DNA from: Saprospiraceae bacterium
Lineage (GTDB): Bacteria; Bacteroidota; Bacteroidia; Chitinophagales; Saprospiraceae
Direction: 5' to 3'
NCBI GenBank assembly: GCA_020848995.1
Contig: JADLHA010000038.1
Location: 1-64,000 of the forward strand
DNA: 64,000 nt
Below, piece after piece: positions 27,263-36,256 of this stretch. Numbering within the stretch: position 1 is the stretch's first letter; each line of letters starts with the position of its first letter. The notes under the pieces were generated by a model. It ran no database searches. It was not told the DNA's origin and saw only the letters and a list, made by a program, of their open reading frames with translations. A program made the position numbers and the translations under genes.

Positions 27263-28012
27263 TTAGTCTTCCAATTCATAGAGGACCGGCCGGGACGGAG
27301 CGGCATCAGAATGAATGGGTGCGAGCTGCAGATTGATCAAATAGTAGCCATCCCGCACCGCATCAGGTACAAAGATCAATTCAGTAATGGTGCAGTCCGT
27401 CTGACGGCGGTCGCTCCAAAACGCCCGGTGCGCTGCGAGTTTGCCACCATCCGATTCGCGATCCACCGAGGGGAGATCGATCAACAAATGCCGAAATCCC
27501 ATCGAGGCAATCCATTCTGCAGCCTCGGCGGAAAGATAGGGTGGGTTGGTCCCGGAATAATGGCGCTGGCGCTTGGTGGTTTCATTGGGAAGCGTTCGCA
27601 ACACGAGGAAAGGTGCTGCGTGTTGTCCCTGCAGCAGCATCCGAAGGGTCGTCTCTTCGATCACGCGGTCCCCATCAGGTCGTAGCGTGGGATAGACCGA
27701 GATCAGTACCGCCATTCCCAAGTATTCCCTCAAGACCTGGTTGACGCTTTCCCTGGCCTTTGAGAGATGTCCGTAGCATTCGGTGTGCGTTCCTCCACCA
27801 TGAAAATTCAACAAGTGGTTGTAGAAATTCACCGAAGCACCACTTGCCACGCTGCCCGTAAATGTTTCCGTTTTTACGGGCTGGTCGGTCGTGAAGGGAG
27901 CATAAAAACAATTGACTTGCTGAAAATCCACCACATACGGAATCGAAAGATCAACGCCATTGTCCAGACGGATCCTGCTTAGCTTCCCTTGCCATTCAAC
28001 CCTAATTTCCAT
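27263..28012 (-). CDS. Cyclase family (kynurenine formamidase-like) protein
   Basis: 249 residues. Belongs to the metal-dependent cyclase fold (PF04199 type). The motif HGGGTHTECYGH corresponds to the family HxGTHxDxPxH metal site, with Glu-Cys-Tyr in place of the usual Asp-x-Pro. Family members hydrolyse N-formylkynurenine or related amides and lactones; the atypical motif makes the substrate uncertain. Last gene of the nine-gene operon, 3 bases after nadK. Confidence 0.78.
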   Translation of the reverse strand: MEIRVEWQGKLSRIRLDNGVDLSIPYVVDFQQVNCFYAPFTTDQPVKTETFTGSVASGASVNFYNHLLNFHGGGTHTECYGHLSKARESVNQVLREYLGMAVLISVYPTLRPDGDRVIEETTLRMLLQGQHAAPFLVLRTLPNETTKRQRHYSGTNPPYLSAEAAEWIASMGFRHLLIDLPSVDRESDGGKLAAHRAFWSDRRQTDCTITELIFVPDAVRDGYYLINLQLAPIHSDAAPSRPVLYELED

Positions 28013-28015
28013 TGA

Positions 28016-28891
28016 TCAATTCCTCTTGTCGACACCCCAATTCAGCTTGTCTCTCAGTGTTTTCAGAAAACCCGTCGGCTGTAGCCTGAGCAATCCGATG
28101 TCGAATTCCTCTCTTCTGATGGCCAGCTGATGTTCGGCCGTAATGACTTCGTAGCGGGAATCCAGGGTGCACAAAAAATTATCCGCTCTTCCCTCCACCT
28201 CAAAACTGAGAACCACGTCGTCAGGAATGACCACAGGGCGGACGTTGAGGTTATGTGGTGCAACCGGTGTGATGATGAGGTTTCTCGCCTGGGGAAACAG
28301 AATCGGGCCTCCACAGGAAAGTGAATATCCCGTTGAGCCGGTAGGTGTTGCGACAATGAGTCCATCTGCGTAGTAGGAGTTGAGGTAGTCGCCATTGATG
28401 TACGTATGGATCGTGATCATCGACGAATTGTCGCGCTTGAGCAGTGTAAAATCGTTGAGTGCAAAAGGGGTTTCGCCAAATAGGTTGTGTGACGAGTCAA
28501 GCCGGAGAACACTCCGCTTTTCAATTTCGTACATTCCGTTTGCAAGATAATGCACCGCATCGACGATGAGCTTTTTTTCTGTACTTGCCAGAAAACCCAA
28601 TCTGCCCAGGTTGATTCCCAACAGGGGAATTCCAGAATTACGAACGTACGTTAGTGCTTTCAAAATGGTCCCGTCACCTCCGAGGGTGATGAAATAATCC
28701 GGGCGCTGATGGAGGATGTCTTCGTATGTTTCCCAGACCGGGCCATCCACCCCCTCAGGCAGGTCATGGCTTTCCAAAAAACTCCGGTTAAAGGCAAATC
28801 CGGCCCGATGGTTTTTGAGACTCGATACCAGGGCAAGCAGATGGGCCTCGTCCTCCTTCTTGATCTTCTGGCAAAATATGAATACTTTCAT
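28016..28891 (-). CDS. nadK: NAD kinase
   Basis: 291 residues. Phosphorylates NAD to NADP. The GGDG motif is present in ITLGGDGTILKAL, followed by GINLGRLGFLAS and the TPTGSTGYSLSCGGPI nucleotide-binding block, all diagnostic. Normal length. Overlaps the stop of the BamA/TamA-like gene by one base. The order CBS, outer-membrane protein, nadK is partly conserved in Bacteroidota. Confidence 0.95.
   Translation of the reverse strand: MKVFIFCQKIKKEDEAHLLALVSSLKNHRAGFAFNRSFLESHDLPEGVDGPVWETYEDILHQRPDYFITLGGDGTILKALTYVRNSGIPLLGINLGRLGFLASTEKKLIVDAVHYLANGMYEIEKRSVLRLDSSHNLFGETPFALNDFTLLKRDNSSMITIHTYINGDYLNSYYADGLIVATPTGSTGYSLSCGGPILFPQARNLIITPVAPHNLNVRPVVIPDDVVLSFEVEGRADNFLCTLDSRYEVITAEHQLAIRREEFDIGLLRLQPTGFLKTLRDKLNWGVDKRN
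28640..28655. repeat. Iterated 16-bp palindrome (ACGAACG-TA-CGTTAGT)
   Basis: One arm base away from a perfect 16-bp dyad, lying inside nadK. Read on the coding strand it encodes LTYVR, unlike the peptides at most other copies. Confidence 0.6.
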
Positions 28892-30294
28892 TAAAAAGCC
28901 CTTCTCGTGTGAAAATAAATTCCTTTTTCAGCCAGGTGGTTAATGCTATACATTGCATTGAATTCCGCCAGGTCGTTCACAGTAAAATTAATGCCAAATC
29001 CCGTGCTGTACAACACAGTATTTACCAGGGGGTTGTTTTCTTGGTAGTATGGATCATTCACATAGGCTACATTAAACTGCGCACTCAGGTCAATATCCAA
29101 TTTTATGCGCAACACGGGCTCCCCTTTAATGATCCGGAATAAAGTCCACCGCCCGGAACCAATTTGAAGCCGAAACTGATTGTTCAGGTATCCATAATCC
29201 AATCCGTCGATTACATAGTACTCGTAGCCGGATATATTGGTATCTGTATATCCCAACCCCTTGTAAAGGTTATAGGGAACTTTACCTTGCGACAATGCTT
29301 TTCGCAAGCCTGCAGCGCTTTCAATCCGCAATGATCTGGTCAGCATGAATGCGGTTTTGGCTGTCTGCAGAACCGAAAGATTGGAAAAGTGATCAAAACC
29401 GGGTATGCCCGTTTGGCGCAATTGGGTGGTAAAAATCCACCCTCGGCTCGGCCTGATTGAGTGGTCGATGCTGGCGTAGTTGGCGGTGATCAGCCACTGT
29501 ACATATTTTTGTCTGGTTTCGCCGTTGAGAAAGAAATCGGGGTACGTGGCCGCCATTTCGGAAGAAAAGGTGTTGTTGAAATGATGCAGGCTCAGCTGGA
29601 AGTTCCAGAATTTGTTGTATTTGTAATACGCCAGTGCAGAAAATTCCCGTTTGGTATAGAGTACCTTGGATTGGTCTTTTACAAATACCAGTTTGTTGCC
29701 ACTCGTTGTAACCGCCGTTTCCTTGTACTCGGTAAAATAATATGCCCCACCAAGGCCAAAATCGGCATTTTTTGAAAATGCGGGACGCTGGTAGCGCATT
29801 GCAAACCGGTTGGTATATCCAAAGTGATAATTGAGCTTCATTTCGTCCTGAATTCCGGTCAGGTTGATGTGGTTAAGGGAAAACCCGAGGTTGATCCGGT
29901 CCAGTGAACGTCTTTGCTCTTTCCACCAAACGTTGAAATTGCGATCAGCAAGTTCAGCGATCAGGCCAGGATAGAAATACCAGTTTTCATCCACATCAAT
30001 AAAGAATCTGACCGTCGCCGTAGTGTCATAGTCGATGAGGGGTCTGACTTCCATCCGGGTAAAAAGATGCGTGCGGCGAAGGTCTGTTTCCAAATTGCTC
30101 ACGGCATCGCCCAAACCGTCCAACAGCAGAGTATCCCCGGGTTCATACCGCAATTCGCGCTCCACATACCATGCTCGCGTTTTTTCCATCCCGGTAAAAT
30201 GGAATCCTGCGACGATCAGGTGGCTGTAATCCTGTGCACTTGTCTCCAAAACGGCAAGCCACGACAGACAAACGGCAAAAAATTTTTGCCACAA
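28891..30294 (-). CDS. BamA/TamA-family outer-membrane beta-barrel protein
   Basis: 467 residues. Signal peptide (MWQKFFAVCLSWLAVLETSAQ), one POTRA-like domain (about residues 25-110: IVAGFHFTGMEKTRAWYVERELRY ... RTHLFTRMEVRPL), then a C-terminal barrel of alternating amphipathic strands. Far shorter than BamA with five POTRAs, so an accessory Omp85-like insertase or surface-antigen protein is likely, not the main BamA. Sits between the CBS-domain gene (4 bases) and nadK. Confidence 0.8.
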   Translation of the reverse strand: MWQKFFAVCLSWLAVLETSAQDYSHLIVAGFHFTGMEKTRAWYVERELRYEPGDTLLLDGLGDAVSNLETDLRRTHLFTRMEVRPLIDYDTTATVRFFIDVDENWYFYPGLIAELADRNFNVWWKEQRRSLDRINLGFSLNHINLTGIQDEMKLNYHFGYTNRFAMRYQRPAFSKNADFGLGGAYYFTEYKETAVTTSGNKLVFVKDQSKVLYTKREFSALAYYKYNKFWNFQLSLHHFNNTFSSEMAATYPDFFLNGETRQKYVQWLITANYASIDHSIRPSRGWIFTTQLRQTGIPGFDHFSNLSVLQTAKTAFMLTRSLRIESAAGLRKALSQGKVPYNLYKGLGYTDTNISGYEYYVIDGLDYGYLNNQFRLQIGSGRWTLFRIIKGEPVLRIKLDIDLSAQFNVAYVNDPYYQENNPLVNTVLYSTGFGINFTVNDLAEFNAMYSINHLAEKGIYFHTRRAF

Positions 30295-30298
30295 ACCA

Positions 30299-30955
30299 TC
30301 AAACGTTTAGGTAACTCATAAGGAGGTTGAGTCTCTCCTGGAGGGAATCATCTGCAGCCGCATCACACAGGATCCGGGCTATTTCAATTTCATGGCGCTC
30401 CAGGGATTTGACCAATTGCTCTGGTTGTTCGCACAATAAATCAAGACTAATGTAAACGTTCTCCTGATCGACCGAATCGACCATAAAACCGTTCAGGACC
30501 TTGCAATCCGCATCTTCGGCAAGGCTGCACATGCGGGCCATAGAACCGTCGAGTCGTCGCATTTTCAGGACGACCAGACAATTGGCTTCCGCGCTTCCCA
30601 GCATGTGCCGGTAGAATCGCGCCAGCTCCTGGAAGGTGACGTATTCATGCGATTTGCCGGAATCTCCTGTGATGACGGCGCAGGATGACTGCGCGTCCAG
30701 CAACGTTGTCCAAATATTGGCAACGGACGCCGTGCTTTCAACGGCGACTCGTTCCCTGCAATCTGATGCCTGGAGGATTTCGTTATCTTCCCTTTCAGCC
30801 AATCCCGCCTCTGTGACCGTTCCGAGGCACAAACCTTCCTCAACGACCGGAATTTCTGTAGCCTTGAGCTGTTTGAATAGTGCACGTGCACTTTCGACGC
30901 GATCCCCGGTATGTAAAATGGGTTTATGCCTTTCCCAGATCTTCACGGTATTCAT
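30299..30955 (-). CDS. CBS-domain protein
   Basis: 218 residues, predicted cytosolic. The N-terminal 120 residues contain paired CBS-like segments (for example ARALFKQLKATEIPVVEEG and VANIWTTLLDAQSSCAVITG). The C-terminal part (about residues 130-200, LVVLKMRRLDGSMARMCSLAE) resembles an ACT-like regulatory fold. CBS pairs usually bind adenosine nucleotides. In Bacteroidota a gene of this type often precedes nadK. Overlaps the TM2-TPR gene by ATGA. Confidence 0.72.
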   Translation of the reverse strand: MNTVKIWERHKPILHTGDRVESARALFKQLKATEIPVVEEGLCLGTVTEAGLAEREDNEILQASDCRERVAVESTASVANIWTTLLDAQSSCAVITGDSGKSHEYVTFQELARFYRHMLGSAEANCLVVLKMRRLDGSMARMCSLAEDADCKVLNGFMVDSVDQENVYISLDLLCEQPEQLVKSLERHEIEIARILCDAAADDSLQERLNLLMSYLNV

Positions 30956-31731
30956 GATGCGTCAGACTTTAATTTCACGGGAACTTTTTGCTGCAAATCA
31001 AATTGCTCCATTCGGACCTTTTGCAGGTCTTCCTTAAGCGATGCTGCGATGGCGCTGCTCAGACGGAATCCATTCTGCCGGAAGGCGTCGAATGCAGGAA
31101 GAACCCTGATGTAAGCCAGCGCTTCGGTGGTCATGATCCAGGCGGTTTCGCGAAATCCCAGCGAAATCGCATGATCGAGGTGCTCAAATGCTTCCATGGC
31201 CATTTCTTCAACGGAGTATGCGCAGGCAATATTGAAATGAACCGTGGGATTCGAAGGATCGTTCTCCAGGGCCTTTCGAAAAGCCTCAATGGCCCCTTTG
31301 GCATCGTATTGCTTGAATTTCCGGATCCCCTCCTGCTTGTAATTTTCCGCATCTTTGACTTTTTTCAAGTTCTGAAAATAGCCCGAAGGTTGCTTTTTAC
31401 TTTTTGCTTTGCCTTCTTCCTCTTCTATGAGGATGTAACGCCCTCTCTTTTCAAATGCCCTTCCCGAAGGGGTTTCGCGGCGACGGCCGTACCGGTCTCG
31501 GAAATAATGGTTGTTGTACCGGCGGTCAAATTCCTGACCGTCCATGATCATAAATTTGTATGCATCGTACCATCCCAGCAGGGCGGATAGCGGAAAGCCA
31601 AAAAAGCGACCCAGCCAAATGGTTATCGCCACATAAGCGATGCCAAGTTCCGGCTGGCGCAGGTAAAAGCGATGGACTCCAAAGGCACCCAGGAACAAGG
31701 CTAGAAAGATGGCGATCGCTTTTTTCTTCAT
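30952..31731 (-). CDS. TM2-domain and TPR protein
   Basis: 259 residues. Residues 1-65 form a TM2 domain (KKKAIAIFLALFLGAFGVHRFYL ... two helices and a short turn). A basic linker (RYGRRRETPSGRAFEKRGR) precedes TPR-like helices at about residues 130-215 (KFKQYDAKGAIEAFRKALENDPSNPTVHFNIACAY). Likely an inner-membrane scaffold with a cytoplasmic TPR platform. Function unknown. Overlaps both neighbours by four bases. Confidence 0.82.
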   Translation of the reverse strand: MKKKAIAIFLALFLGAFGVHRFYLRQPELGIAYVAITIWLGRFFGFPLSALLGWYDAYKFMIMDGQEFDRRYNNHYFRDRYGRRRETPSGRAFEKRGRYILIEEEEGKAKSKKQPSGYFQNLKKVKDAENYKQEGIRKFKQYDAKGAIEAFRKALENDPSNPTVHFNIACAYSVEEMAMEAFEHLDHAISLGFRETAWIMTTEALAYIRVLPAFDAFRQNGFRLSSAIAASLKEDLQKVRMEQFDLQQKVPVKLKSDAS

Positions 31732-32951
31732 TCTCCCATAAATTTAAAACTCATAATGGCAATGTCGTCTGGCAACTCCGTTTTCTTGCCAAAATTGAGC
31801 ACCTCGTCCATGATTTCATGACAGATGGCCTGGGGCGGATCCGAGTGGTGCGCAGCGACGAAATTCCTGACCATTTCGGAAGAAAATTGATGTCCTCCAA
31901 TGTTTTTGACATCCGTTAGCCCGTCGGTAAAAGCTAACAACAGAGACCCGGGAGTCAGATCCATCTCACCTTCATGGTTGTCTGGCAGGTCCTCAAAATG
32001 GCCAATGATGGTCGTTGTTGCTTTGAGATCGGTAATGGTTCCCTTTCGGTAAAGTACCGGGGGGATGTGGCCAGCATTGACGTAATACAATTTTGCTTTT
32101 TCGAGATCTGCCACCGCAATAAAAAAGGTGAGGTATTTCTCTCCCTTGGTGATGCGCAATACGGCCCGGTTGAGCACCATGACCAACGTCTCAAGGTCTT
32201 TGTATTGCTGAGCCAGATTCTGCACAAGCGCCTGAAAATTGGCCATGATCATAGCTGCCGCTATGCCTTTGCCAGAAACATCGGCAATGCAAAAACACAA
32301 CTGGGTCTCGGAAAACCACAAATAGTCAATGTAGTCTCCTCCTACTTTGTAATGCGGTCTGTACACGTTTGCAAGGCCAAATTTCTTTCCCTGAGGCATT
32401 TTATCGGGGATCAGCATGCTCGTCACTTCGCGCGCAAGTTCCCATTCTTTCTCCTGAATGATTTGCTGCCTTACCAGGCGTTTGTTCTCAATGGCCACCG
32501 CAACGATGTTGGTAATGGACGTAATGAGCTGTATGTTGTTGTAAACGTCGTTGCCTTTGTTGATCCCACTAACCAAAGAATAAGCAATGGGTATGGATTT
32601 GTGATAAACGGGAATGATGAATTCAAACTCCTGCAATATTGTGGGATCGCTCTTTTTGGTGGTGTGAAGCCGGTTGTACTTCAGAAAAAGCGGGGGCAAT
32701 TGCTCCAGAGCCAGTTTTTCGTCGAGGTTGTGGCTGACTGCCGGCATCCAGTTTTTGTCATCTTTTATGAATAAAACCAATTTTTCGATGCTCAGTTCCC
32801 AGGTAAGGAAACTCTTGTACATATTGAATAAAACGTCCTGGGGCAGGTTGTCATTGATTGCCTGGGTTAAGTTTAACAGGGAAGTGAGCTGCAGCTGTTT
32901 CAGGCTGAGCTCATTTTGCATTTTTTGTAATATGACCTCGTCGCGGTTCAT
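31728..32951 (-). CDS. PP2C-type (SpoIIE/RsbU-like) serine phosphatase
   Basis: 407 residues. N-terminal coiled coil (residues 5-40), a GAF-like sensor region (about 45-185, LEQLPPLFLKYNRL...), then a PPM/SpoIIE phosphatase domain: KVGGDYIDYLWF with metal Asp, CIADVSGKGIAAAMIMA, and LLAFTDGLTDV with a further metal Asp. Such phosphatases typically control partner-switch regulators (STAS/anti-sigma). None is in the window. Overlaps the TM2-TPR gene by ATGA. Confidence 0.88.
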   Translation of the reverse strand: MNRDEVILQKMQNELSLKQLQLTSLLNLTQAINDNLPQDVLFNMYKSFLTWELSIEKLVLFIKDDKNWMPAVSHNLDEKLALEQLPPLFLKYNRLHTTKKSDPTILQEFEFIIPVYHKSIPIAYSLVSGINKGNDVYNNIQLITSITNIVAVAIENKRLVRQQIIQEKEWELAREVTSMLIPDKMPQGKKFGLANVYRPHYKVGGDYIDYLWFSETQLCFCIADVSGKGIAAAMIMANFQALVQNLAQQYKDLETLVMVLNRAVLRITKGEKYLTFFIAVADLEKAKLYYVNAGHIPPVLYRKGTITDLKATTTIIGHFEDLPDNHEGEMDLTPGSLLLAFTDGLTDVKNIGGHQFSSEMVRNFVAAHHSDPPQAICHEIMDEVLNFGKKTELPDDIAIMSFKFMGE

Positions 32952-32955
32952 TGGG

Positions 32956-33903
32956 CTAGACGGCCTTGTTTACTTCCCACCGGTCTCTCAAGCGCGTTGC
33001 AATAATCTGGAACGACAGGATGAGCAAAACTACAATAATAGAGGGAATCCAGGCTAACATTGGCTTTCCGGATATGGCATAGACGTACTGCTCCTGCAGG
33101 ATGTTTCCCAGGGTGGGTATGGGTGGTTGCAAACCAAAACCTAAAAAAGACAATCCGGATTCAAGCAGTACAGCCAATGCAAAATTTCCCGATGACTGAA
33201 CCAATACGGATCCGGTCACATTGGGCAAGACATGGCGAAACAGGATCTTGTACTCTGCAAGTCCCATGGTTCGCGCCGCCTGAACGAAAAGCATTTCCCT
33301 CCATCTCAGGACCAGGCCCCTGACAAGTCTGGCTACATCACCCCACATGGTCAGGCTGATGGCCACAAAAATGGACCCCATCGATCGGCCAAAACCCATG
33401 ATCACCGCAAAAGCGAGCAGTATGGTAGGCAATGACCAAAATACGTTGATCAGTACACTGATGAGTTGATCTGTCCTTCCTCCATAAAAACCAGCAAGTC
33501 CCCCAAGCAAACCTCCAATTGCAATGGAAAGTAAGACGGCACCCATCGCTATAATCAGGGTGTACCTGACGCCGAGGACTACCCTGCTGAAGACATCCCT
33601 TCCGAACTTATCGGTACCAAATAGGTAAACCATGCAGAGATTCGATGTGTGGGTTTCATCAAGCACACACCGGTAAATGCTGCGCTGACCTGTCAGGTAT
33701 CGCGTTACAAAATTTTCAGGGTGGGATGCCGCTAAGGTGCAGTGCAGGCAATGTCGCGATCCGGCATCCTCCAGGGCCAGCTCCGAAACCTGATTGTTCG
33801 CATTAACGGTTTTGTCCGGAATGAAGATATAGGCAAATGCACCAGCAAACAGGCATATTGCAAGATATCCCACACTAAAGTACAAAAAGACTTTGCGTAG
33901 CAT
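32956..33903 (-). CDS. OppC/DppC-type ABC transporter permease, orphan
   Basis: 315 residues. One N-terminal helix, a soluble loop of about 75 residues (with GSRHCLHCTL), then the binding-protein-dependent transport permease core: FGTDKFGRDVFSRVVLG, several helices, and the EAA-like loop QAARTMGLAEYKILFRHVLPN contacting the ATPase. No OppA, OppB, OppD or OppF gene is present, so partners must be encoded elsewhere. Abuts the MazG-like gene (one-base overlap). Confidence 0.85.
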   Translation of the reverse strand: MLRKVFLYFSVGYLAICLFAGAFAYIFIPDKTVNANNQVSELALEDAGSRHCLHCTLAASHPENFVTRYLTGQRSIYRCVLDETHTSNLCMVYLFGTDKFGRDVFSRVVLGVRYTLIIAMGAVLLSIAIGGLLGGLAGFYGGRTDQLISVLINVFWSLPTILLAFAVIMGFGRSMGSIFVAISLTMWGDVARLVRGLVLRWREMLFVQAARTMGLAEYKILFRHVLPNVTGSVLVQSSGNFALAVLLESGLSFLGFGLQPPIPTLGNILQEQYVYAISGKPMLAWIPSIIVVLLILSFQIIATRLRDRWEVNKAV

Positions 33904-34244
33904 TACTGCGTGTCGTTGAGTTTTTCGTTTTCACTATGCCTCTTTCTGTCTCGGGTCGTTTTTTTCAGCATCTTGGCGTTAAAAGCATTTTCGAGATCCA
34001 CTCCCAACTGATTGGCCAGGCAACAAAGTACAAATAAGACGTCGGCCATTTCTTCCTCCAGGTCGGAAAGTGCTGTGGAAGCTTCTTCAGCTGATTTGAA
34101 CGATTGCTCTCCGTGTGTCCGCGCCAGTATTCTCGCTAACTCGCCCACTTCTTCCGCCAGCAACAAGCCGTTTGTTTTAACATCGAAATAGCGTACACCA
34201 AACTTCTGTATCCAATCGTCAACCTGTTTTTGATATTCCTTCAT
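33903..34244 (-). CDS. MazG-like nucleotide pyrophosphohydrolase
   Basis: 113 residues, an all-alpha NTP-PPase domain. The metal-binding signature EEVGEL (near residue 30) and EEEMADVLFVLCCLANQLGVDL (near residue 65-85) match the EExxE/ExxD pattern of MazG-type enzymes, which hydrolyse non-canonical or excess NTPs. A single domain, in contrast to the two-domain E. coli MazG. Starts directly after dtd. Confidence 0.86.
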   Translation of the reverse strand: MKEYQKQVDDWIQKFGVRYFDVKTNGLLLAEEVGELARILARTHGEQSFKSAEEASTALSDLEEEMADVLFVLCCLANQLGVDLENAFNAKMLKKTTRDRKRHSENEKLNDTQ

Positions 34245-34697
34245 CTACTCTTTGTTTTTGGTGTCAATCCAAATGGTAACAGGACCATCATTTACCAAAT
34301 CGATTTTCATGTCCGCGCCAAATTCACCTAAAATGATGGACTTCCCCAACAATCGCTCCATGATGTTCGAAAAATAATCGCACATGGGTTTGGCTTCCTC
34401 AGGCCTTGCCGCTCCGGTAAATCCAGGCCTTCTCCCCTTACGGGTCTCAGCAAAAAGAGTAAACTGACTCACGAGCATCAAATCGCCTCCGGTCTCGAGC
34501 ACGGAATGATTCATCAACCCGTTTTTATCCGGAAATAACCGCAACTCGGCAATTTTGGCAGCCAGCCATTCCGCATCCGTTCTTTCGTCTCCGCGCCCAA
34601 CGCCCAATAGCACCACCAGTCCCCAGCCCATGTCACCTGCATGCCGCCCAGTTATGGTTAACGATGCCCTGGAAACGCGCTGGATCAATGCACGCAT
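34245..34697 (-). CDS. dtd: D-aminoacyl-tRNA deacylase
   Basis: 150 residues from ATG 34697 (MRALIQRVSRASLTI). It removes D-amino acids mis-charged on tRNA. Conserved SQFTLFA and the proline-containing motif (RPGFTGAARPEEA) are visible. First gene of the nine-gene minus-strand operon and closest to the AT-rich gap. A near-consensus -7 box (AATATTTG on the minus strand, one mismatch) lies just before the ATG. Confidence 0.93.
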   Translation of the reverse strand: MRALIQRVSRASLTITGRHAGDMGWGLVVLLGVGRGDERTDAEWLAAKIAELRLFPDKNGLMNHSVLETGGDLMLVSQFTLFAETRKGRRPGFTGAARPEEAKPMCDYFSNIMERLLGKSIILGEFGADMKIDLVNDGPVTIWIDTKNKE

Positions 34698-35154
34698 GAC
34701 CAAATATTAAACATTACAACAATCATAAATATTTAATTGCATGGTTGGCAATTTATATAAAAAATCTTTTTCCTTTCAATCCTGCAGGTTCTGAACCTCA
34801 ATTCACAAATTTCCTGGTTTTTAAGCTGCTCTTGCCCGCTAATTTGATTTGGAATGCGACTTTGCTCCTAAAAAGAGCTTCGTTATTCACATCATTATTA
34901 ACGCCGGTTTTGAACAATTTTTAACTTAACCGATTTTAAACATGAATTAAAAAAGTAAATAACAAATTGACAATAAAATCAATACAATGTATAAAAACGA
35001 GTTAAAAGAATGTGAATAACTTACATTTTTGGTTTTTCCTCTTACTGACAATGTCTTCTTCATAGAGTATTTATTTATTAAATTACAAAAAGATGTATAT
35101 GAAAGGAGAACCTTGGATGAATGGAAAGTGAACGGCTTGTGAGATCTTTGAACC
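34698..35154. other. AT-rich gene-free region, candidate replication origin
   Basis: 457 bases with no gene, strongly AT-rich from about 34,880 to 35,100. Two matches to the DnaA box consensus TTATNCACA occur: TTATTCACA at 34883-34891 (plus) and its inverse at 35011-35019, flanking AT-only runs. Genes diverge on either side (minus to the left, plus to the right) and G/C strand bias seems to switch near here. dnaA itself is not in the window, which is not unusual for this phylum. The designation as origin is inference. Confidence 0.4.
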
Positions 35155-36198
35155 GTGGAAAGGAAGGTAAAAACAGATTGGGTACACCTTTGGCTTTGGA
35201 TCGGGATGGGCCTATTGCTGGTTCAAATCTTTCTTGGCGGCGTGACCAGACTGACGGGAAGTGGTCTGAGCATTACCCGGTGGGACATCGTAACGGGAAT
35301 CGCATACCCTTTGAATGAACAAGACTGGTCTGAGCAATTCGATTTGTATAAGAGAACTCCGCAATTCCGGCAGTTGAATAGCGATTTTCAGCTGGAAGAT
35401 TTCAAGTTTATTTTCTTCTGGGAGTATGTCCACAGGCTTTGGGCCAGGATGATGGGGTTGATATTTGCCGTTCCCTTTGGTTGGTTCCTTTTCAGCAATC
35501 GATTGCATAAGAGGGAAATCTATCAATTATCTGTTCTCGTCCTGTTGGCCGCATGGGTGGCTGCGCTTGGATGGATCATGGTTGCAAGCGGGTTGGTTCA
35601 GCGCCCCTGGGTACATGCGGTAAAACTATCGCTCCACCTCATTTTTGCAATCGCTACGGTTTCCTTTCTGCTATGGATCCTCGTTGAAAGGAGAAGGCCT
35701 CTGGAAGTTTATCCTGGTGTAGATCTTAAAAAGGGCATGACGGTACTGGCGGCCATGATTTTCGTTCAACTTTTCATTGGTGGTATGATGGCTGGTATGC
35801 GTGCCGCCATAGTTGCGCCGGACTGGCCGTCGATTCAGGGTTCCTGGGTACCCGAAGGTACTTTTTCGCTGAGGGCTTACGCGGACTATGTGTTCAATCA
35901 TTACGAGCGTTCGTCTGCAGGACCCCTCATCGTCCAGTTCTGGCATCGCACGACTGGATATGCCATTGGACTGATGGCGTTGTGGATGTCCATTGCGATG
36001 TTTAAAACGGGGGAACTGGTTTTGAAAAGGGCGGCAAAGGTGCTCGCATTGCTGATTTTAGGGCAGATTTTGCTGGGAGTGGGAACACTGATCAACAGTG
36101 TTGGGAACATTCCGCTTTGGTGGGCCGTAATTCACCAACTGACTGGTATCCTTTGTCTACTTTACGTGCTTTACCTGAGATGGGCCAGGCTAAGCTGA
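35155..36198 (+). CDS. ctaA: Heme A synthase, COX15/CtaA family
   Basis: 347 residues from a GTG start; a stop codon sits immediately upstream in frame, so no longer start exists. About eight helices. GGVTRLTGSGLSITRW is the family signature, and candidate heme-ligand histidines lie at about residue 93 (EYVHRLWAR), 161 (LSLHLIFA), then FWHRTTGY and VIHQLTGIL in the second half. It oxidises heme O to heme A for cytochrome oxidase in the inner membrane. First plus-strand gene right of the AT-rich gap. Confidence 0.92.
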   Translation: MERKVKTDWVHLWLWIGMGLLLVQIFLGGVTRLTGSGLSITRWDIVTGIAYPLNEQDWSEQFDLYKRTPQFRQLNSDFQLEDFKFIFFWEYVHRLWARMMGLIFAVPFGWFLFSNRLHKREIYQLSVLVLLAAWVAALGWIMVASGLVQRPWVHAVKLSLHLIFAIATVSFLLWILVERRRPLEVYPGVDLKKGMTVLAAMIFVQLFIGGMMAGMRAAIVAPDWPSIQGSWVPEGTFSLRAYADYVFNHYERSSAGPLIVQFWHRTTGYAIGLMALWMSIAMFKTGELVLKRAAKVLALLILGQILLGVGTLINSVGNIPLWWAVIHQLTGILCLLYVLYLRWARLS

Positions 36199-36231
36199 TT
36201 GATTCAGTGCAAGATATGTGGTCGAAAGAAC

Positions 36232-36239
36232 TATTTTTG
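36232..36239 (+). promoter_or_regulatory. -7 promoter box for the alpha/beta hydrolase
   Basis: TATTTTTG, exact TAnnTTTG match, about 14 nt before the chosen ATG 36257. Confidence 0.55.
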
Positions 36240-36256
36240 TCGTGAAAGGCAAAAGC

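Noticed and set aside
31911-31926. Half-site CGTTAGC resembling the iterated palindrome
   Set aside because: Only one half matches; the other half has two or three of seven bases. Same for half-sites near 18,890, 23,031 and 50,316.
35099-35131. Ten-codon frame MKGEPWMNGK before ctaA
   Set aside because: Too short and without supporting evidence; could be an upstream peptide but cannot be shown.
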